DNA of 64,000 nucleotides from contig OY987300.1 of NCBI GenBank assembly GCA_963920635.1, positions 56,379,415 to 56,443,414 of the forward strand. Direction: 5' to 3'. A program made the translations under genes and the position numbers. Positions within the stretch are counted from its first letter, which is position 1, and every line of letters starts with the position of its first letter. This document shows positions 1 to 11,165 of this stretch, piece by piece. The notes under the pieces were generated by a model, which worked only from the letters and a program-made list of their open reading frames with translations, was not told where the DNA came from and did not search any database. Source of the stretch: Pseudeuparius sepicola (lineage: Eukaryota; Arthropoda; Insecta; Coleoptera; Anthribidae).

Positions 1-84
1 TAATCTTCTATAAAACAATATCCCATATCTTCGTCCATTTTCCACGGACAGAGGCCGGGCGTCTAAAAATGATCACCCCGTACA

Positions 85-420
85 TCAAATCGACAAGTTC
101 TCCACTTGAAACTGAGCCCGTCCCTGTGCCGTAGCTATCTTGCAGGCACGAACAATATCTCTTATCTGATCGCGTTCCGCCTCACTTCCCAATTTGGGGG
201 GGGGGGGCTTTATCCGAGCAGCGAGCTGGGAATTGCACCCGGGGCGGCCGATGGTGCCCCGGCGCCCTTCGTCGCTGCCACCCCTAGCGGGGGCAGATAG
301 GCGCGCACCTTCCATCCGTGCAGTTCATTTAACGCGGATAATGGCCGTCTGGATGGGGACCGACGCCGGCGGCGTCCGCGATAACTGTGACGTCGCGTGA
401 ATGGTGGTGGGCTATGGGGA
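85..420. other. GC/CpG-rich island, candidate regulatory DNA
   Basis: This stretch is clearly richer in G+C and CpG than the AT-rich DNA that follows. It holds a run of 12 G at 196-207 and a CRE-like TGACGTCG at 388-395. Short frames are open on both strands, as expected for GC-rich DNA, and none resembles a known protein. I infer possible cis-regulatory or conserved non-coding DNA; nothing in the sequence proves it. Confidence 0.3.
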
Positions 421-885
421 TTGGGGAGCCCGTCCCGTTGTTTATTTTGCGAAAAACGATAGCTACATTTTCGCTTTTGTTGACGTAAATAGTTTTGCAC
501 TACCTATATTGTTGTTCACCAAATTAACGAACGACTATTGAGATGAGAAAATACGAATGTTGTCAGACTTTCAACTTAAAAAGTTTATACTTATAACAAA
601 ATGGGCTCTTATATTTGGTCGCCAGGTAATTTTACTTTTTTTTATAGAACCAGAAAATGAGTGTTGAAGATGGAGTCCAAATAAAACAAGACAAATAAAA
701 AAATTACAAGATTTTTACAAATGTTAAACTTATCGTTAAAAAGTTCGTAATATAAACTCGACTAGTTAGAACACTCGATACGTTAAAAATTCCTTGGAAC
801 TTTTGACTACACCGTTTTGGAGATACCTCAACTTCGATGAAGGTTGATAGCCAGACAGCCACATACTTCACCCAGACTCCTTTGT
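421..885. other. AT-rich spacer, nothing recognised
   Basis: AT-rich sequence without open frames of note, repeats or recognisable motifs. Confidence 0.5.
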
Positions 886-3370
886 TATATAAATAATAAA
901 TAAATAAATACCCTCTTTATTTTCCAAAAAAAACGAACACACAAAGGTATTATGGAAAACGTCATATTATTATTATACACATTAAAAAATATACATTAAA
1001 AATATACATAGGTATACAAACATACACCAAGTGTAACATATTAAAAATACGAATAAAAAAAGAAGAAACCTATCAAAATACATCCTTTATTTTAAGAAAT
1101 TCACTTAGGCTATACACACTGTGTCTCAACAAATAGGATCTTAAGCGTCGTCGAAAAATATTTATGTCAGGTGAGCCTACAATCTCCAAATTCAATCTGT
1201 TGAAAAGTTTAGTACCTAGAAAGATTGGAGATTGACGCCCTATTCGGTAGCGGAAGAAAGGAGTTCGGAGCAAACCCTGGGTTCTCGTATTAAAACTGTG
1301 CACGTCAGAATTAGCCAGAAAATTATCTCTATTTTCAAATATGTAAGAACAAAGTTCAATAATCGGAAGTGAGGGGAGCGTCTGGATGTCAAGCTTCTTG
1401 AAAATATCTCTACAGGATTTTCTTGGAGAAGCACCCACAATACATCTTAATATTCTTTTTTGACATATGAAAACATCTTCAGCAAAAGAGGAAGATCCCC
1501 AAAAACATACGCCATATCTTAACCGTGATTCTATATGGGCATAGTAAACTGACACCAATTGAGTAACTGTTAAAACTTCTCTTAGGTTTCTAATTAGATA
1601 GCACATGGAATTAAGCTTTGTGACCAAATATTCACAGTGCAGCTTCCAGTTTAGGTTTTCATCTATAATAACACCAAGAAATTTAGTGGATCTAATTCTA
1701 TCAATGTTAGTACCATTTATACTTAGTTTATAATCTAAATTTGATTTATTATTATAATTGTGAAACGAAATATAATTTGTTTTTGAGCTGTTAATATATA
1801 GGGAGTTCAAACTGAACCATCTATACAACGAATCCAAATTAGTGTTTCCTCTAAATTCAAGTTCATTTTTATTTTTTGCCGAAACAACTATGGAAGAATC
1901 ATCCGCATATAATGAAAAACTGCAGTCAAGCTGTAATCCAACGTCATTTATGTACAAGATAAACAGTACAGGGCCCAAAATGGATCCTTGGGGCACTCCA
2001 ACTGTCGTTGCCAGGGGCTCGGAAACCGAAGTACGCGTTACACCATCACTTGAAATGTCAATTGAGACATACTGAGTTCTGTCAAGCAAGTAGCTTCGCA
2101 GCCAATTCAAGGCCCCTCCTCTAACTCCATATGTCTCAGCCTTAAACAAAAGCCGCCCGTGATCCACACAGTCAAATGCCTTGCTGAGGTCGCAGAAGAC
2201 CCCAGCAGGGCATTCACCCTCCTCCACATGTTGCACTACCTTTTCCAAGAAACAGTGAATTGCATCACTTGTAGAACACTTTGAGCGAAAACCGAATTGG
2301 TTTTTAATGAAGATATTGTTCCTATTTAGAAATGATTCGAGTCGGCTGAGGTAACAATATTCAAAGATTTTCGAAAAAATTGGAGACAGTGCTATTGGGC
2401 GATAGTTTTCAAGAGCATTCTGGTCACCTTTTTTATGTAAAGGTATGATCTTACTCATCTTTAGCCGATTAGGAAACACCCCATCCACAAATGACCTATT
2501 AACAAGGTAGACTAGAGGCTTGGTTAAAATGGTTACACACTTCTTTACGAGAAACGCCGACACCCCGTCAAATCCCGACGAATGTTTGGATTTTAGTTTT
2601 CCACTTATCAACGAAACAAATTCCTCCTCTACGAAAGGAAACAAAAATATACTACTATCATTGGGAGAAACGTTGTTGCTGATACAATTAATTTTAGGAA
2701 TTTTGTCGATGATATTCTTTACAGAGTCCCTAAAGAACTCATTGAAACTACTTGCAATTTTTACTGGATCTTCAATGGAACGACCCTCAACATTAATACT
2801 AATGTTGTTATTAACTGATTTATACTTATTATTCATTACGTTAACAGTGTTCCACATACACTTAATTGAATCCTCTGTAGAGGAGATGCTACGCTGATAG
2901 TAGGATCTTTTTTTATTCTTCACAAGGAGAGAGTGTTCCCGTTTACGTTCTAGGTAAAGGGGTTTCAACTCCGGAAACTGTTTGCTAAGATTAAAAAGGC
3001 TCTTTAAATCGTCACTAGATAATTTAACATCCTGATCTACCCAAAGTTTGCCCTGTCTTTTGTAAAACTTTTTGTAGGGAAAGTTCTCATTAAAATGAAA
3101 CATAAAGACACTGTAAAAAACATTGAATGAATCGTTCAAGGTATCTTGAGAGTACACAGTGGCCCAGCTCTCAGACATCAGGGCAGCCTTAAAACGTTCT
3201 AGATTATTTCTACTAAAGTCTCGTTTATAGTGGGCAAAACCTTTGCACACCTTTTTACACTTAACTGTTAGTAAAACAGCACTATGGTCCGAGAAATGAA
3301 CATCTATGACACTACTTAGCAAGTTTTCAGTGTTTGAAAACACATAGTCTAAAATATAACCCAAATATAA
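886..3370 (-). mobile_element. 5'-truncated non-LTR retrotransposon (CR1/jockey-like LINE)
   Basis: The element lies on the minus strand, so its 3' end is at the low coordinates. The 3' end carries a short tandem repeat of AATA/AAT units at about 889-909, the style of CR1/L2-type LINEs rather than a plain poly(A). The body is one long frame with the tail of an apurinic endonuclease and a complete reverse transcriptase (see the CDS). The 5' side stops inside the endonuclease near 3,362-3,370, a typical 5' truncation from incomplete target-primed reverse transcription. Both flanks are AT-rich, so a target-site duplication cannot be fixed by eye. Confidence 0.85.
1073..3364 (-). CDS. Endonuclease tail plus reverse transcriptase of a LINE (ORF2-like)
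   Basis: The open frame is 763 codons and has no internal stop. Residues ~1-35 are the end of an APE-type endonuclease, with the terminal SDHSAV motif. The reverse transcriptase follows at about residues 240-520: the block KKGDQNALENYRPIAL, the A motif CDLSKAFDCVDH, the B motif GVPQGSILGPVLFILYIND, the catalytic SLYADDSSIV and the KFLGVIID block. A thumb and C-terminal region with the CQKRILR and TLPSLPIIE blocks follows. In this class the protein nicks DNA and copies its own RNA at the nick. The first codon is TTG, not ATG, and lies at the truncation, so it is not a real start. The intact frame suggests a fairly recent insertion, but without most of the endonuclease it cannot be autonomous. 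Confidence 0.9.
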   Translation of the reverse strand: MGYILDYVFSNTENLLSSVIDVHFSDHSAVLLTVKCKKVCKGFAHYKRDFSRNNLERFKAALMSESWATVYSQDTLNDSFNVFYSVFMFHFNENFPYKKFYKRQGKLWVDQDVKLSSDDLKSLFNLSKQFPELKPLYLERKREHSLLVKNKKRSYYQRSISSTEDSIKCMWNTVNVMNNKYKSVNNNISINVEGRSIEDPVKIASSFNEFFRDSVKNIIDKIPKINCISNNVSPNDSSIFLFPFVEEEFVSLISGKLKSKHSSGFDGVSAFLVKKCVTILTKPLVYLVNRSFVDGVFPNRLKMSKIIPLHKKGDQNALENYRPIALSPIFSKIFEYCYLSRLESFLNRNNIFIKNQFGFRSKCSTSDAIHCFLEKVVQHVEEGECPAGVFCDLSKAFDCVDHGRLLFKAETYGVRGGALNWLRSYLLDRTQYVSIDISSDGVTRTSVSEPLATTVGVPQGSILGPVLFILYINDVGLQLDCSFSLYADDSSIVVSAKNKNELEFRGNTNLDSLYRWFSLNSLYINSSKTNYISFHNYNNKSNLDYKLSINGTNIDRIRSTKFLGVIIDENLNWKLHCEYLVTKLNSMCYLIRNLREVLTVTQLVSVYYAHIESRLRYGVCFWGSSSFAEDVFICQKRILRCIVGASPRKSCRDIFKKLDIQTLPSLPIIELCSYIFENRDNFLANSDVHSFNTRTQGLLRTPFFRYRIGRQSPIFLGTKLFNRLNLEIVGSPDINIFRRRLRSYLLRHSVYSLSEFLKIKDVF

Positions 3371-4157
3371 AATAAATATAATAAAACAAAATGGACTTCC
3401 ACAGCTATCTCTCGCTGGAAACGGGTCGTAGGACTTGAGTGAGGTTCCGTGGTGTGCTGACCGCTAGTACCAGTATGGTCTGATAGTGGTTGGGTTGTGC
3501 TGGTGCTCCCAAGGGTAGTCACTTCCCTTTTTGTGAGGTTACATGTAAAGAGAAAACAAAACCACAGTGTCCGTTCTAACACGTATAAAATAAGCCTGGG
3601 GCTTTTACAATGATTAACTAATAAAGTAATGGTTAAATATTAAATAGGTATTATATTACAATAATACTGTGCACAGTGACAGCCTAAGTAATTTCCAATA
3701 TCATTTAAATATTTATATATATGAGAATACCAATAATCAAATCGGGATATTCCTTACTTTAGAAAAATGCTAAAACTTGATTTATCAAACAGTGTTAAAA
3801 TGTAAGAGCTTGATCTCCTTGACACTTAATGAAAAAAACAAATAAATATAATCGATTTGAATATTAAGCAAAAATTACTGAAATTTGATCAGCAGATACC
3901 TATAACAAGGAAAAAGTTGGGTTTCTTCTCTACTCAAGACTTAAATAAGAATAAAAAACAGAGTAATTTGTCATACAACCAACAAGGCTTACGGTACTCA
4001 AAAAGCAGCAGATTTTCTGAAAACCTATTACCTAATTACCGTGTGCTAATCAACTTAGTAACCTTTTTTACTGCAAAGTTTAATAAGAAACAATAAAAAC
4101 GGATCTGGAAAGGCGATCGGTGGATAACTAATGGTCCCAGAGGCACAGCGAACCTGG
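3371..4157. other. Unassigned spacer
   Basis: Between the LINE and the hAT MITE. At 3,400-3,590 there is a mildly GC-richer patch with an open 77-codon minus-strand frame rich in Ser/Thr; it resembles no family I know. From 3,600 on the sequence is AT-rich, with only short frames (for example 3,857-4,096, 79 codons, Lys/Asn rich) that look fortuitous. Confidence 0.4.
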
Positions 4158-4688
4158 GTGGTGAGCAGGGCCGTCTTTAACCTATTGGAGGCCCTGGGCA
4201 CCTTAGGATATTGGGGCCCCTATGACGTTGACAGAGCACTATTTTGTTAGAATAGACAAAGAAACAAAGAAAGAATATGACCGTTTCGGCATTTTATACC
4301 TATTATAATTCAGTATTTATTTTTTACACCGAAAATAGTCGGTAACACAAAACAAAACAGGCAAACGGCGATTTAATCCACAATTTAATCAAAGAATATC
4401 TCAGAGCACAGTCAGTAACAACTACAAACAAAACAAATGTCAAACGTCACAACACGCCACAGACAAATGTACAGAATGCAGGACAAGGGGAATTCCCGAT
4501 CGTCCAGTGGGTTTATTGAAATCGGTCGGTCACCGTGACAATTAATAATTATTATTATATTGATTAACAATTATATTAATGTGTTGAAAATATGAATATC
4601 ATTTTTGGAACTAGGGGGGCCCTATCGATCGCGGGGCCCTGGGCACGTGCCCAGAGTGCCCAGTGGGAAAGAGGGGTCTGGTGGTGAG
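4158..4688. mobile_element. Non-autonomous hAT element (MITE) with 8-bp target duplication
   Basis: The element spans 4,166-4,680 (515 bp). Its left end is CAGGGCCGTCTTTAACC, and its right end is a diverged inverted copy ending AAAGAGGGGTCTG. Both ends carry the subterminal block GGGGCCCTGGGCAC or GGCCCTGGGCACC. It is flanked by the exact 8-bp direct repeat GTGGTGAG at 4,158-4,165 and 4,681-4,688. The 8-bp duplication and the CAGGGCCG-type end are hallmarks of the hAT superfamily. There is no transposase frame inside, so it must have been mobilised in trans. Confidence 0.9.
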
Positions 4689-5880
4689 GTATTTTCCAAC
4701 AAAGACGGCAAAGCCAAAATTTAAAAATGAAAATTTGAAAAATACTCACCCCAAATTGCTGTATTGCCGCAGCCAGAACCCTCGCTGCTCAACCTCCAAG
4801 GGGTGTCCCAAGACCGCTTGGTCCGTCGAAAATCTAACCCGACCGACGATACTCCGTCATGGCCACATGAAAAATTTGATAAACACAAAAATATTAGCCC
4901 AGCACGGTAAACTCAAATACAGTCTTTTTACACTTAATCAAGCTACGAAAAGATGAATTTTATGCACGGTGAACAAAGATTTAAAAATTCAGAAGAAAAA
5001 CCAAACGTGCATAAACTTAATCAGTACCGCACCTGTTGTCTCGACGACGAGCAGAGAGGAAAAGCCGGGCGGAAATTTCCTGTCACTCCCACCTATAACC
5101 TTGGTCTGCCTGAGACTACCAAAACATAAAGGTTAGGCTTCTTCTTCTTTAAACAATCAACATATTATTTTAGGCCGTTGTTCTGATACATACCTCATCA
5201 TTTGTTCTAAATTGTTAATTATATGAATTTGTTTAATGATAATTCGCAAAGGCAAATAAACAACGTACCTGTATATGAATAAACTAGTGCGAAATTCGTA
5301 AATTCCAAGTAGCACAAAATTCACTCCCCGTGTGACTCGTTGCCTAATAGTGATGGTAATTTGTTGGCAGTTCAAAGTCAGCGGTATATCGGGAGAGCCG
5401 TTGTAACGGAAGTTCGAATGAATTTCGTTACATACTGAAGATCCACAATTAATATTTATACATGTACGAAAGCAATGTCAAGAATTAAGGGGCCTTTAAC
5501 CCGCGGGGCCCGGGGCGACTCACCGAATTGCCCTAGCAAAGCTATACGCCACTGAAGTAGCAATGAGATGTAGGAGTCTCCGGCGTCTTCTGCAAGTACC
5601 AGAAGATACAAGATACAAGAGAGTGTAGAGTAATCATGACTATTGGCTATGTGAACTTCCTATTTGTTCATTCTGTGCAAATTGTATAGTGGTTGTTCCT
5701 CAATATCTTGTTTTTTGTCTGGTCAGGAAATATATTTTTCCCTCTCTGACGGTAGTATAAAGTTTTTAGTCCTACGTAATTTTCAGAAACGTAAGTCCAT
5801 CCATTAACCACACAATATTAATTTTGTTAAAATAATATGATATCTCTTACATAATTTCTTTTTATAGGTCTCACCCAGGA
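4689..5880. other. Spacer with a possible DNA-transposon terminus
   Basis: Mostly AT-rich and unassigned. At about 5,488-5,556 a GC-rich segment ends in CCCTAGCAAAGCTATACGCC followed by ACTG. This resembles the inverted right end (TACGCCACTG) of hAT-like elements that begin CAGTGGCGTA. No matching left end is visible nearby, so this is at best a fragment. Frames at 4,663-4,956 and 5,157-5,375 look accidental. Confidence 0.3.
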
Positions 5881-5884
5881 GTCA

Positions 5885-8590
5885 ATAGTTATTTATGTAC
5901 CAAGGCACTGAAGTTCAACTTTTTATGACTCATGTGAAATTTAGTTGCCGATGCCTCTGGCCGAGTATGACGAGGCACGGCGCTTCCCAACAGAAACTAC
6001 AAGTTGCTGCCTGTTCTGCAGTCTCCATGAAAAATAAATTGATATTCAAACCTATTAAAATATTTCTACTGAAAGATTGCGCTGCTATAGGTAACAATTT
6101 CGCAATGTGTACAAAAAGTAAAATGTGCCTTTATTGGCCGGGTTTTGAATATTTGGTCACTTTTGACGGGCGATTGCTCCACGTCTGACGGTTGATGTTT
6201 ACATCTTATCAAAGCCTACTTATTGAAAAAATCGTACAATAATGGGCTACTTCAGTGCCGATTTCTGAGCTTTTAATGGCTAGTTTGAGATACTTCACTG
6301 CCGATTTCAAGAAATAGTTATTTATGTACCAAGGCACTGAAGTTCAACTTTTTATGACTCATGTGGAATTTAGTTGCCGAGGCCTCTAGCCGAGACAAAT
6401 AAACCACATGAGTCATAAAAAGAACTTCAGTGCCGAGGTACATATTATATTTTTTTTAAATCGGAAAAAAAAAAGTTTTATTAGACAAGAAAATAATCAT
6501 ACGGGATTACCCGTCCATGAACCAACTGCGCGCGGCGTTGCTTGACTTTGACGATCGCTCTACCTATATAGGTCAAATATGACGACGTACGCCGCCTTCG
6601 AACAGAAAAACCAAACTGCTGCTTCTTGTGCAGCCTCCACAATAGTCAAATTATTTTAAGAAGTCTTTGCTGGGACTAATTGGTAATTTTGCCATCCTAA
6701 GTTGGCATAAATGCAGAAAAAAGGCAACCGGGTCAAAAGTTCAGGTCAGTAATGAGCCCATTTGCACAATGAATAACTACTAATAACACGAACAAGAACA
6801 ACACAGATATCGGTAAAACTCATGAAACGTACAAAATCCGCGAATATTTTCATTGCCCGAAGTTTGAACCTTTTTGAATGATCCGGAAAACCTTCACTGC
6901 CACTTTCACCTTTCACAACCCCGAAATAAAATTTGCCTGAGTACGCACCATAGACGCAGCCGCAAGTAGCTGATTATACCAAAATACCGAAATGAAAGTG
7001 TTTCCATGACGTTTGAAATTATTACTAAAATGAGTTGTAGTCATAGTTATTTTTATTTGTAGCGGTATAATCGTGATTGCAATAGGGTTTTTATTTTATT
7101 ATGTTCTTTTCTTCGTATCACTTCGGTAACTTTCACATCATAAATCAATGAGTGACGTCATTAACTGGTTGCGACGCATATACCAATGTTATACCTATAT
7201 GGTTAACAGAAAATTCCTAGGGAGTTTGTGGAGAATGTCATCTGACAAAATCGGAACTTCTTACAGTAATCGGGGTATATCGATATTCAAGCCTACTACT
7301 AAAATATACTGAAGGATTGCGCTTCTACAGGAAACAATTTCGCAATGTGTACGAAAAGTTAAATGGGCCTTTATCGGCCGGGTTTTGAATATTTGGTCAC
7401 TTTTGACGGGCGATTTCTCCGCGTCTGACGTTTGATGTTTACATCCCGCCAAGGCCTACTTATTGAAAAAATCGTACATGTAGCCCATTATTGTACGATT
7501 TCTGTGCTTTTAATGAAGATTTTGGGACACTTCACTGCCGATTTCAAGAAAAACACTTTTTTTTCCTGTATTTTAACGACAGCATGCGTGGAAAGTGCCT
7601 TTCCAACGATTCTGAAGTGGCTAGGTCCGTTTATGCACCTGGATGAACCAAATGCAAGCAAGGAGAAATACCTTTTTCGCGATGTCTCAGCGGTGATAAT
7701 AATGTGCCTTGATGACAGGCCGAAGACATTCTGTAGAGCGCGATCCGAGCCCCGCCCGCTGTGCGGCGAGCATTAGGACCCTTACGATCCGCGGGACCAT
7801 CTGCGAAATCCCGGCATTTTTGCAATATTCATTTGGACTTCCCGGCGTGTCGCCGAGAATAAATATACGGAACGCCCCAGACGTTACGGCCGTTGCCGGA
7901 ACAGACAATCGCACTTTTATGTTTAATGAAAGCGCCGGATTGAATCGGGAATAAGAATGCGCCGCGTCTTGCCGGAGGACTGCGTTTGATATTGCCGCTG
8001 TAAGAAATGGGGAAATCCCTTTCAAGAATACTGGCCCGTTCCCACTTTGAAAAATAGATTTGAGCTAATTGCAAAATATACGCAGTTCAGAAAATGGTAT
8101 GGAAATGCTAATTTTTCTAGACCTAACTTGATCATTAGTAGTTGGCATAAACGTAGGTAAACAATATATAGGAAAACTTATAATATATATAATTCAAGTT
8201 TAAAATATAGTAATTGTAACTCAACAAAATAAAGTTTTGCTAACATTTTCTTATTTTCGATTGTGGCTTCGAGGTACGTCTTCAAACATATTGTTACATT
8301 TTCAACTACGGTGACACCCTTAATCTCGATATCATGTACCAAGGCATTGAAGTTCAACTTTTTATGACTTGTAGAATTTTTCGCATTTTGGAGAAGCTAC
8401 CAAGATGGTGCTTAATATTCAAACAGACCAAACTACTTATACTGAAAGATTGCGTTTTGCGTTGTTAGATAACAATTCCGCAATGAGTATGAATAATAAT
8501 TTATTGGCCGGTTGTTGAATATCATATTGAAAAAATCGTACAATAATAACCGCACCTATATAGTAGCTTTAATGCCGATTTCAATAAAAG
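5885..8590. repeat. Cluster of diverged copies of one repeat family
   Basis: The same block recurs. ATGTACCAAGGCACTGAAG followed by TTCAACTTTTTATGACT is seen at ~5,895, ~6,318 and, diverged, at ~8,335, and an inverted copy ends at ~6,446. The downstream block with TTTCGCAATGTGTAC and GGCCGGGTTTTGAATATTTG is seen at ~6,040-6,240, ~7,290-7,475 and, decayed, at ~8,410-8,550. A tail with TTCACTGCCGATTTCAAGAA is at ~6,290 and ~7,530. The inverted end blocks suggest a DNA element with terminal inverted repeats that inserted several times or was rearranged. No protein is encoded; the open frame at 5,895-6,188 is inside the repeat and has no recognisable content. Confidence 0.7.
7730..8050. other. 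GC/CpG-rich island, candidate regulatory DNA
   Basis: A sharply bounded GC- and CpG-rich segment lies between two copies of the repeat family above. Short frames are open on both strands in several frames and none looks like a protein. It has TAAT- and TTTATG-type homeodomain-like cores amid CpG-rich DNA. Inferred to be conserved non-coding DNA, from composition only. Confidence 0.3.
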
Positions 8591-8599
8591 TATATGTAC

Positions 8600-9065
8600 A
8601 GGGTGTTTCAGAAAAACCTGACATAACTCGTGGATAGCCTATGGAAATCAAAAATTAAAATAGAATTCTTATTGACCATATGTCTATTGTCTATAGTTTA
8701 TGAGACACAGGGCGTCCAAGTTTACTTTTTAAAATTGAATATTGACCGTATATTCTACTGAATACTAGGTATATTATTGAAATTTGACACTGCTGTATTT
8801 TTGTGGATGGAAAATAATCGGAAAATGTCAATTTCTTCGTATCTCACACTTGCGCAATTTTTGCAACGTGTTTTCACTCGTCAGTTTTTTGAGGTTATTT
8901 TTTGGTCTTGCCGGTCAATAATTTTGGTATATATTTTCATTTTGCAACCATAGTGTAGGTACCTTTGTTTCATGACGATAAAATCAACCGTTTGCGTTGA
9001 AATTGGCAAAACCCGCTCCAAAACTCCTGCGTTAACTCCAACATTCGAAACATAAAACTTTCACC
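8600..9065. repeat. DNA-element end (TA-CAGGGTGTTTCAG) and dispersed repeat, copy 1
   Basis: At 8,600 the sequence reads TA then CAGGGTGTTTCAGAAAAACC, the same kind of terminus seen on other elements in this window. About 220-460 bp further in, 8,820-9,065 matches 60,215-60,480 in the same orientation. Shared blocks include TTTTTTGAG, TTTTTGGTCTTG, ACCGTTTGCGTTGAAATTGG and GTTAACTCCAACATTC. I infer one transposon family with two remnants 51 kb apart. No intact frame is present. Confidence 0.6.
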
Positions 9066-9226
9066 TACCTCTTTCAAATGTTACGGACCAACAAACAGTA
9101 CATTCAAAATGATGAAAAAATACCAAATGGACATTGATCAAAACACCATTGATTATGGTGGTGATGTATTAATGCAAGTGTCTGAGAAGGAAGTCAAAGA
9201 AAGGAAGGACAATAAAAAATAAGGAA

Positions 9227-9728
9227 TATTGTTTTGTTGGCGTAAAATCACTCATACCGTTGAGTGAGTTATTCCTTCACTCAACGCTCATATCTTGTGT
9301 AAGAAAAATTACACCAGGCCCAATAATATTCAGGCTTATTTGAAGAAGCAGGCATCAGCCTTCAACCTCTACATCGCACAACTTACAAAAATCGACGGTA
9401 CTGTAGATTTGAGATTTTGGCGTATTTTTTATTTCAAGACCAAGAAGTTTGTGCCTGTGTAGGTACTATACCTGTACTGTAGTTCGAACTGACCACAATT
9501 TTTACTGAAGGCTTTTTTCTCCACTTTTTTTAAGTCGTCCTCAATTGGTTATTGTACACAGACAGCAATTGGTCTTCTTCTTGAAACTTACAGTCTCTTC
9601 ACCTTTTGTAGATTATGGTGTAGAAGCTGATGCCTGCTTCTTGAAATCAGCCTGAATATTTTTGGCCCTGGTGTAGTTTTCCATACATAAAGTTTTAACT
9701 TTGAGGGATTGTAAGCCAACAAAACAAT
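9227..9728. mobile_element. Foldback/inverted-repeat element
   Basis: The outer ends are ATTGTTTTGTTGGCGTAA at 9,228 and its inverted counterpart TTGTAAGCCAACAAAACAAT ending at ~9,728. Matching continues inward through CACCAGG(G)CC(C)AA, ATTCAGGCT and GAAGCAGGCATCAGC. The arms are roughly 9,227-9,415 and 9,583-9,728, with a loop of ~170 bp. The left arm contains a small extra hairpin (CGTTGAGTGA / TCACTCAACG near 9,259-9,285) that the right arm lacks. There is no coding capacity, so this is a non-autonomous foldback element. Confidence 0.7.
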
Positions 9729-9729
9729 G

Positions 9730-10639
9730 TGAAAACTACTTCACCCAACGGATGTTGAAAAGTTGGCCACACTGCAACTGTAAAGTGATCACCTGCCAGT
9801 TTCTCTTAGAAAGGGGGCAAGGATACGCTTCTCTACAACACACTCAAATCAATTTGAAAATAAGACAATATTGTTATGAATTTTGCAAATAAGTAGGTAT
9901 AACTTTGATCTATCTTAAGAAAAAATTAAAGGATTTTGTTCCAAATTTTATCAAGTCTATCTACAACCCATTTTTGAGCATTGATCGACGTTGATTAATG
10001 TGGAACTTATCCAAAAAAAAATTATTCTACTGTAATATTCGAAAACCCGCTGCTTCATAAATTTTACTGTACTGATTTGTTAGTCAAAGGCTAGACCTGA
10101 TAGAGCTCTAAACCGAAATTTAAGAACAAATTACATATTTGACTATAATGACGACTTTTTTTTAATTATTTACCTGTGAGACCTGCTGGAGCAATAGAAA
10201 TTAATTGTGCATTTATTTTGTCTTTGGTATATCTCAAACCAGCATAGCCTATAAGTTTATTCTTAAGATATCGATGCTTTTTATCCCTTAATACACTCCT
10301 TGCCCAAATATCACATCATTTGATTGGATTTAGTAGCCATTCTGGTTATCCTGGTATATTTATCTTATTTTTATTCCATACCTCAGATATTTATTATTAA
10401 GATATGCCTGTTCTTACATGACGTTATACGTGCCTAATTGAGTCTCTCGTCACCACATCAAAGTTCTTTCTGTAGTAATTCTGTACAAAAAAACTGTATA
10501 TATTCCCGCGCTTGTGATCCTTGTGTAATATTTGTATGTTTGTGTCTTGTGTGGCAAATTATTACCCGCATAGAACCATGGGCATTAATTTGTTTTTCGA
10601 AACTACGAAAACATCCACTCAAGGACCTGAAAAGTTTTT
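9730..10639. other. AT-rich spacer, nothing recognised
   Basis: No repeats, RNA genes or credible coding frames seen. Confidence 0.45.
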
Positions 10640-11165
10640 ATCAGATCGGGCTAGGATTCGGGTTCATTTAATAAAGTGGGATATGGGCCCATTCGAAATT
10701 GGACGTTTGCAATTACATTTAAAGCTAGTGCCGATAAACTCGAGCAAAGTAAACGCTGCAGTGGTTGCCGTCGACCAAAGCTACGTAGAACAATGGGTGT
10801 AAAGTTTTCCTTAGCACGGCCATAATCGTAAGTCGGGAACTTTTTAAAACATAAAGTCCCATATTTATGTAACGTCCCGGGGCTCCGGGCGTAATATCTA
10901 AATTTAAGTTAGGTTCCGCATAACTCTCCTTTATTGCTTATTCCGATACATCCACCAAATCCTTTCTGAAACCTATCCGGGGATTTACGTTTATCTCCTT
11001 TTCGTCTTTTCAACCTCGGGAATATTTGATTGTATGGACGCTGAATTTCAATATCCCCCTTATCTGGTTTTCTGCTGAATCGACCGAAAAACCCGCATGA
11101 AAAGGCCAAGGCGCAAAACTATCGGTCCAGAAATTGCGTTAGCCTTTTCGTCTTATTACGACCGG
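10640..11165. other. GC/CpG-richer island, candidate regulatory DNA
   Basis: Composition changes abruptly from AT-rich to CpG-containing DNA. A plus-strand frame (10,521-10,802, 93 codons) runs through the first part and ends ...DQSYVEQWV. I do not recognise it, and no splice signals or neighbouring exons support it. A short minus-strand frame (10,909-11,109) covers the rest. The simplest reading is conserved non-coding DNA; a small exon cannot be excluded. Confidence 0.3.

Noticed and set aside
3365..3590. 77-codon minus-strand frame as the upstream part of the LINE protein
   Set aside because: Different frame and no endonuclease motifs; the LINE similarity ends at ~3,362.
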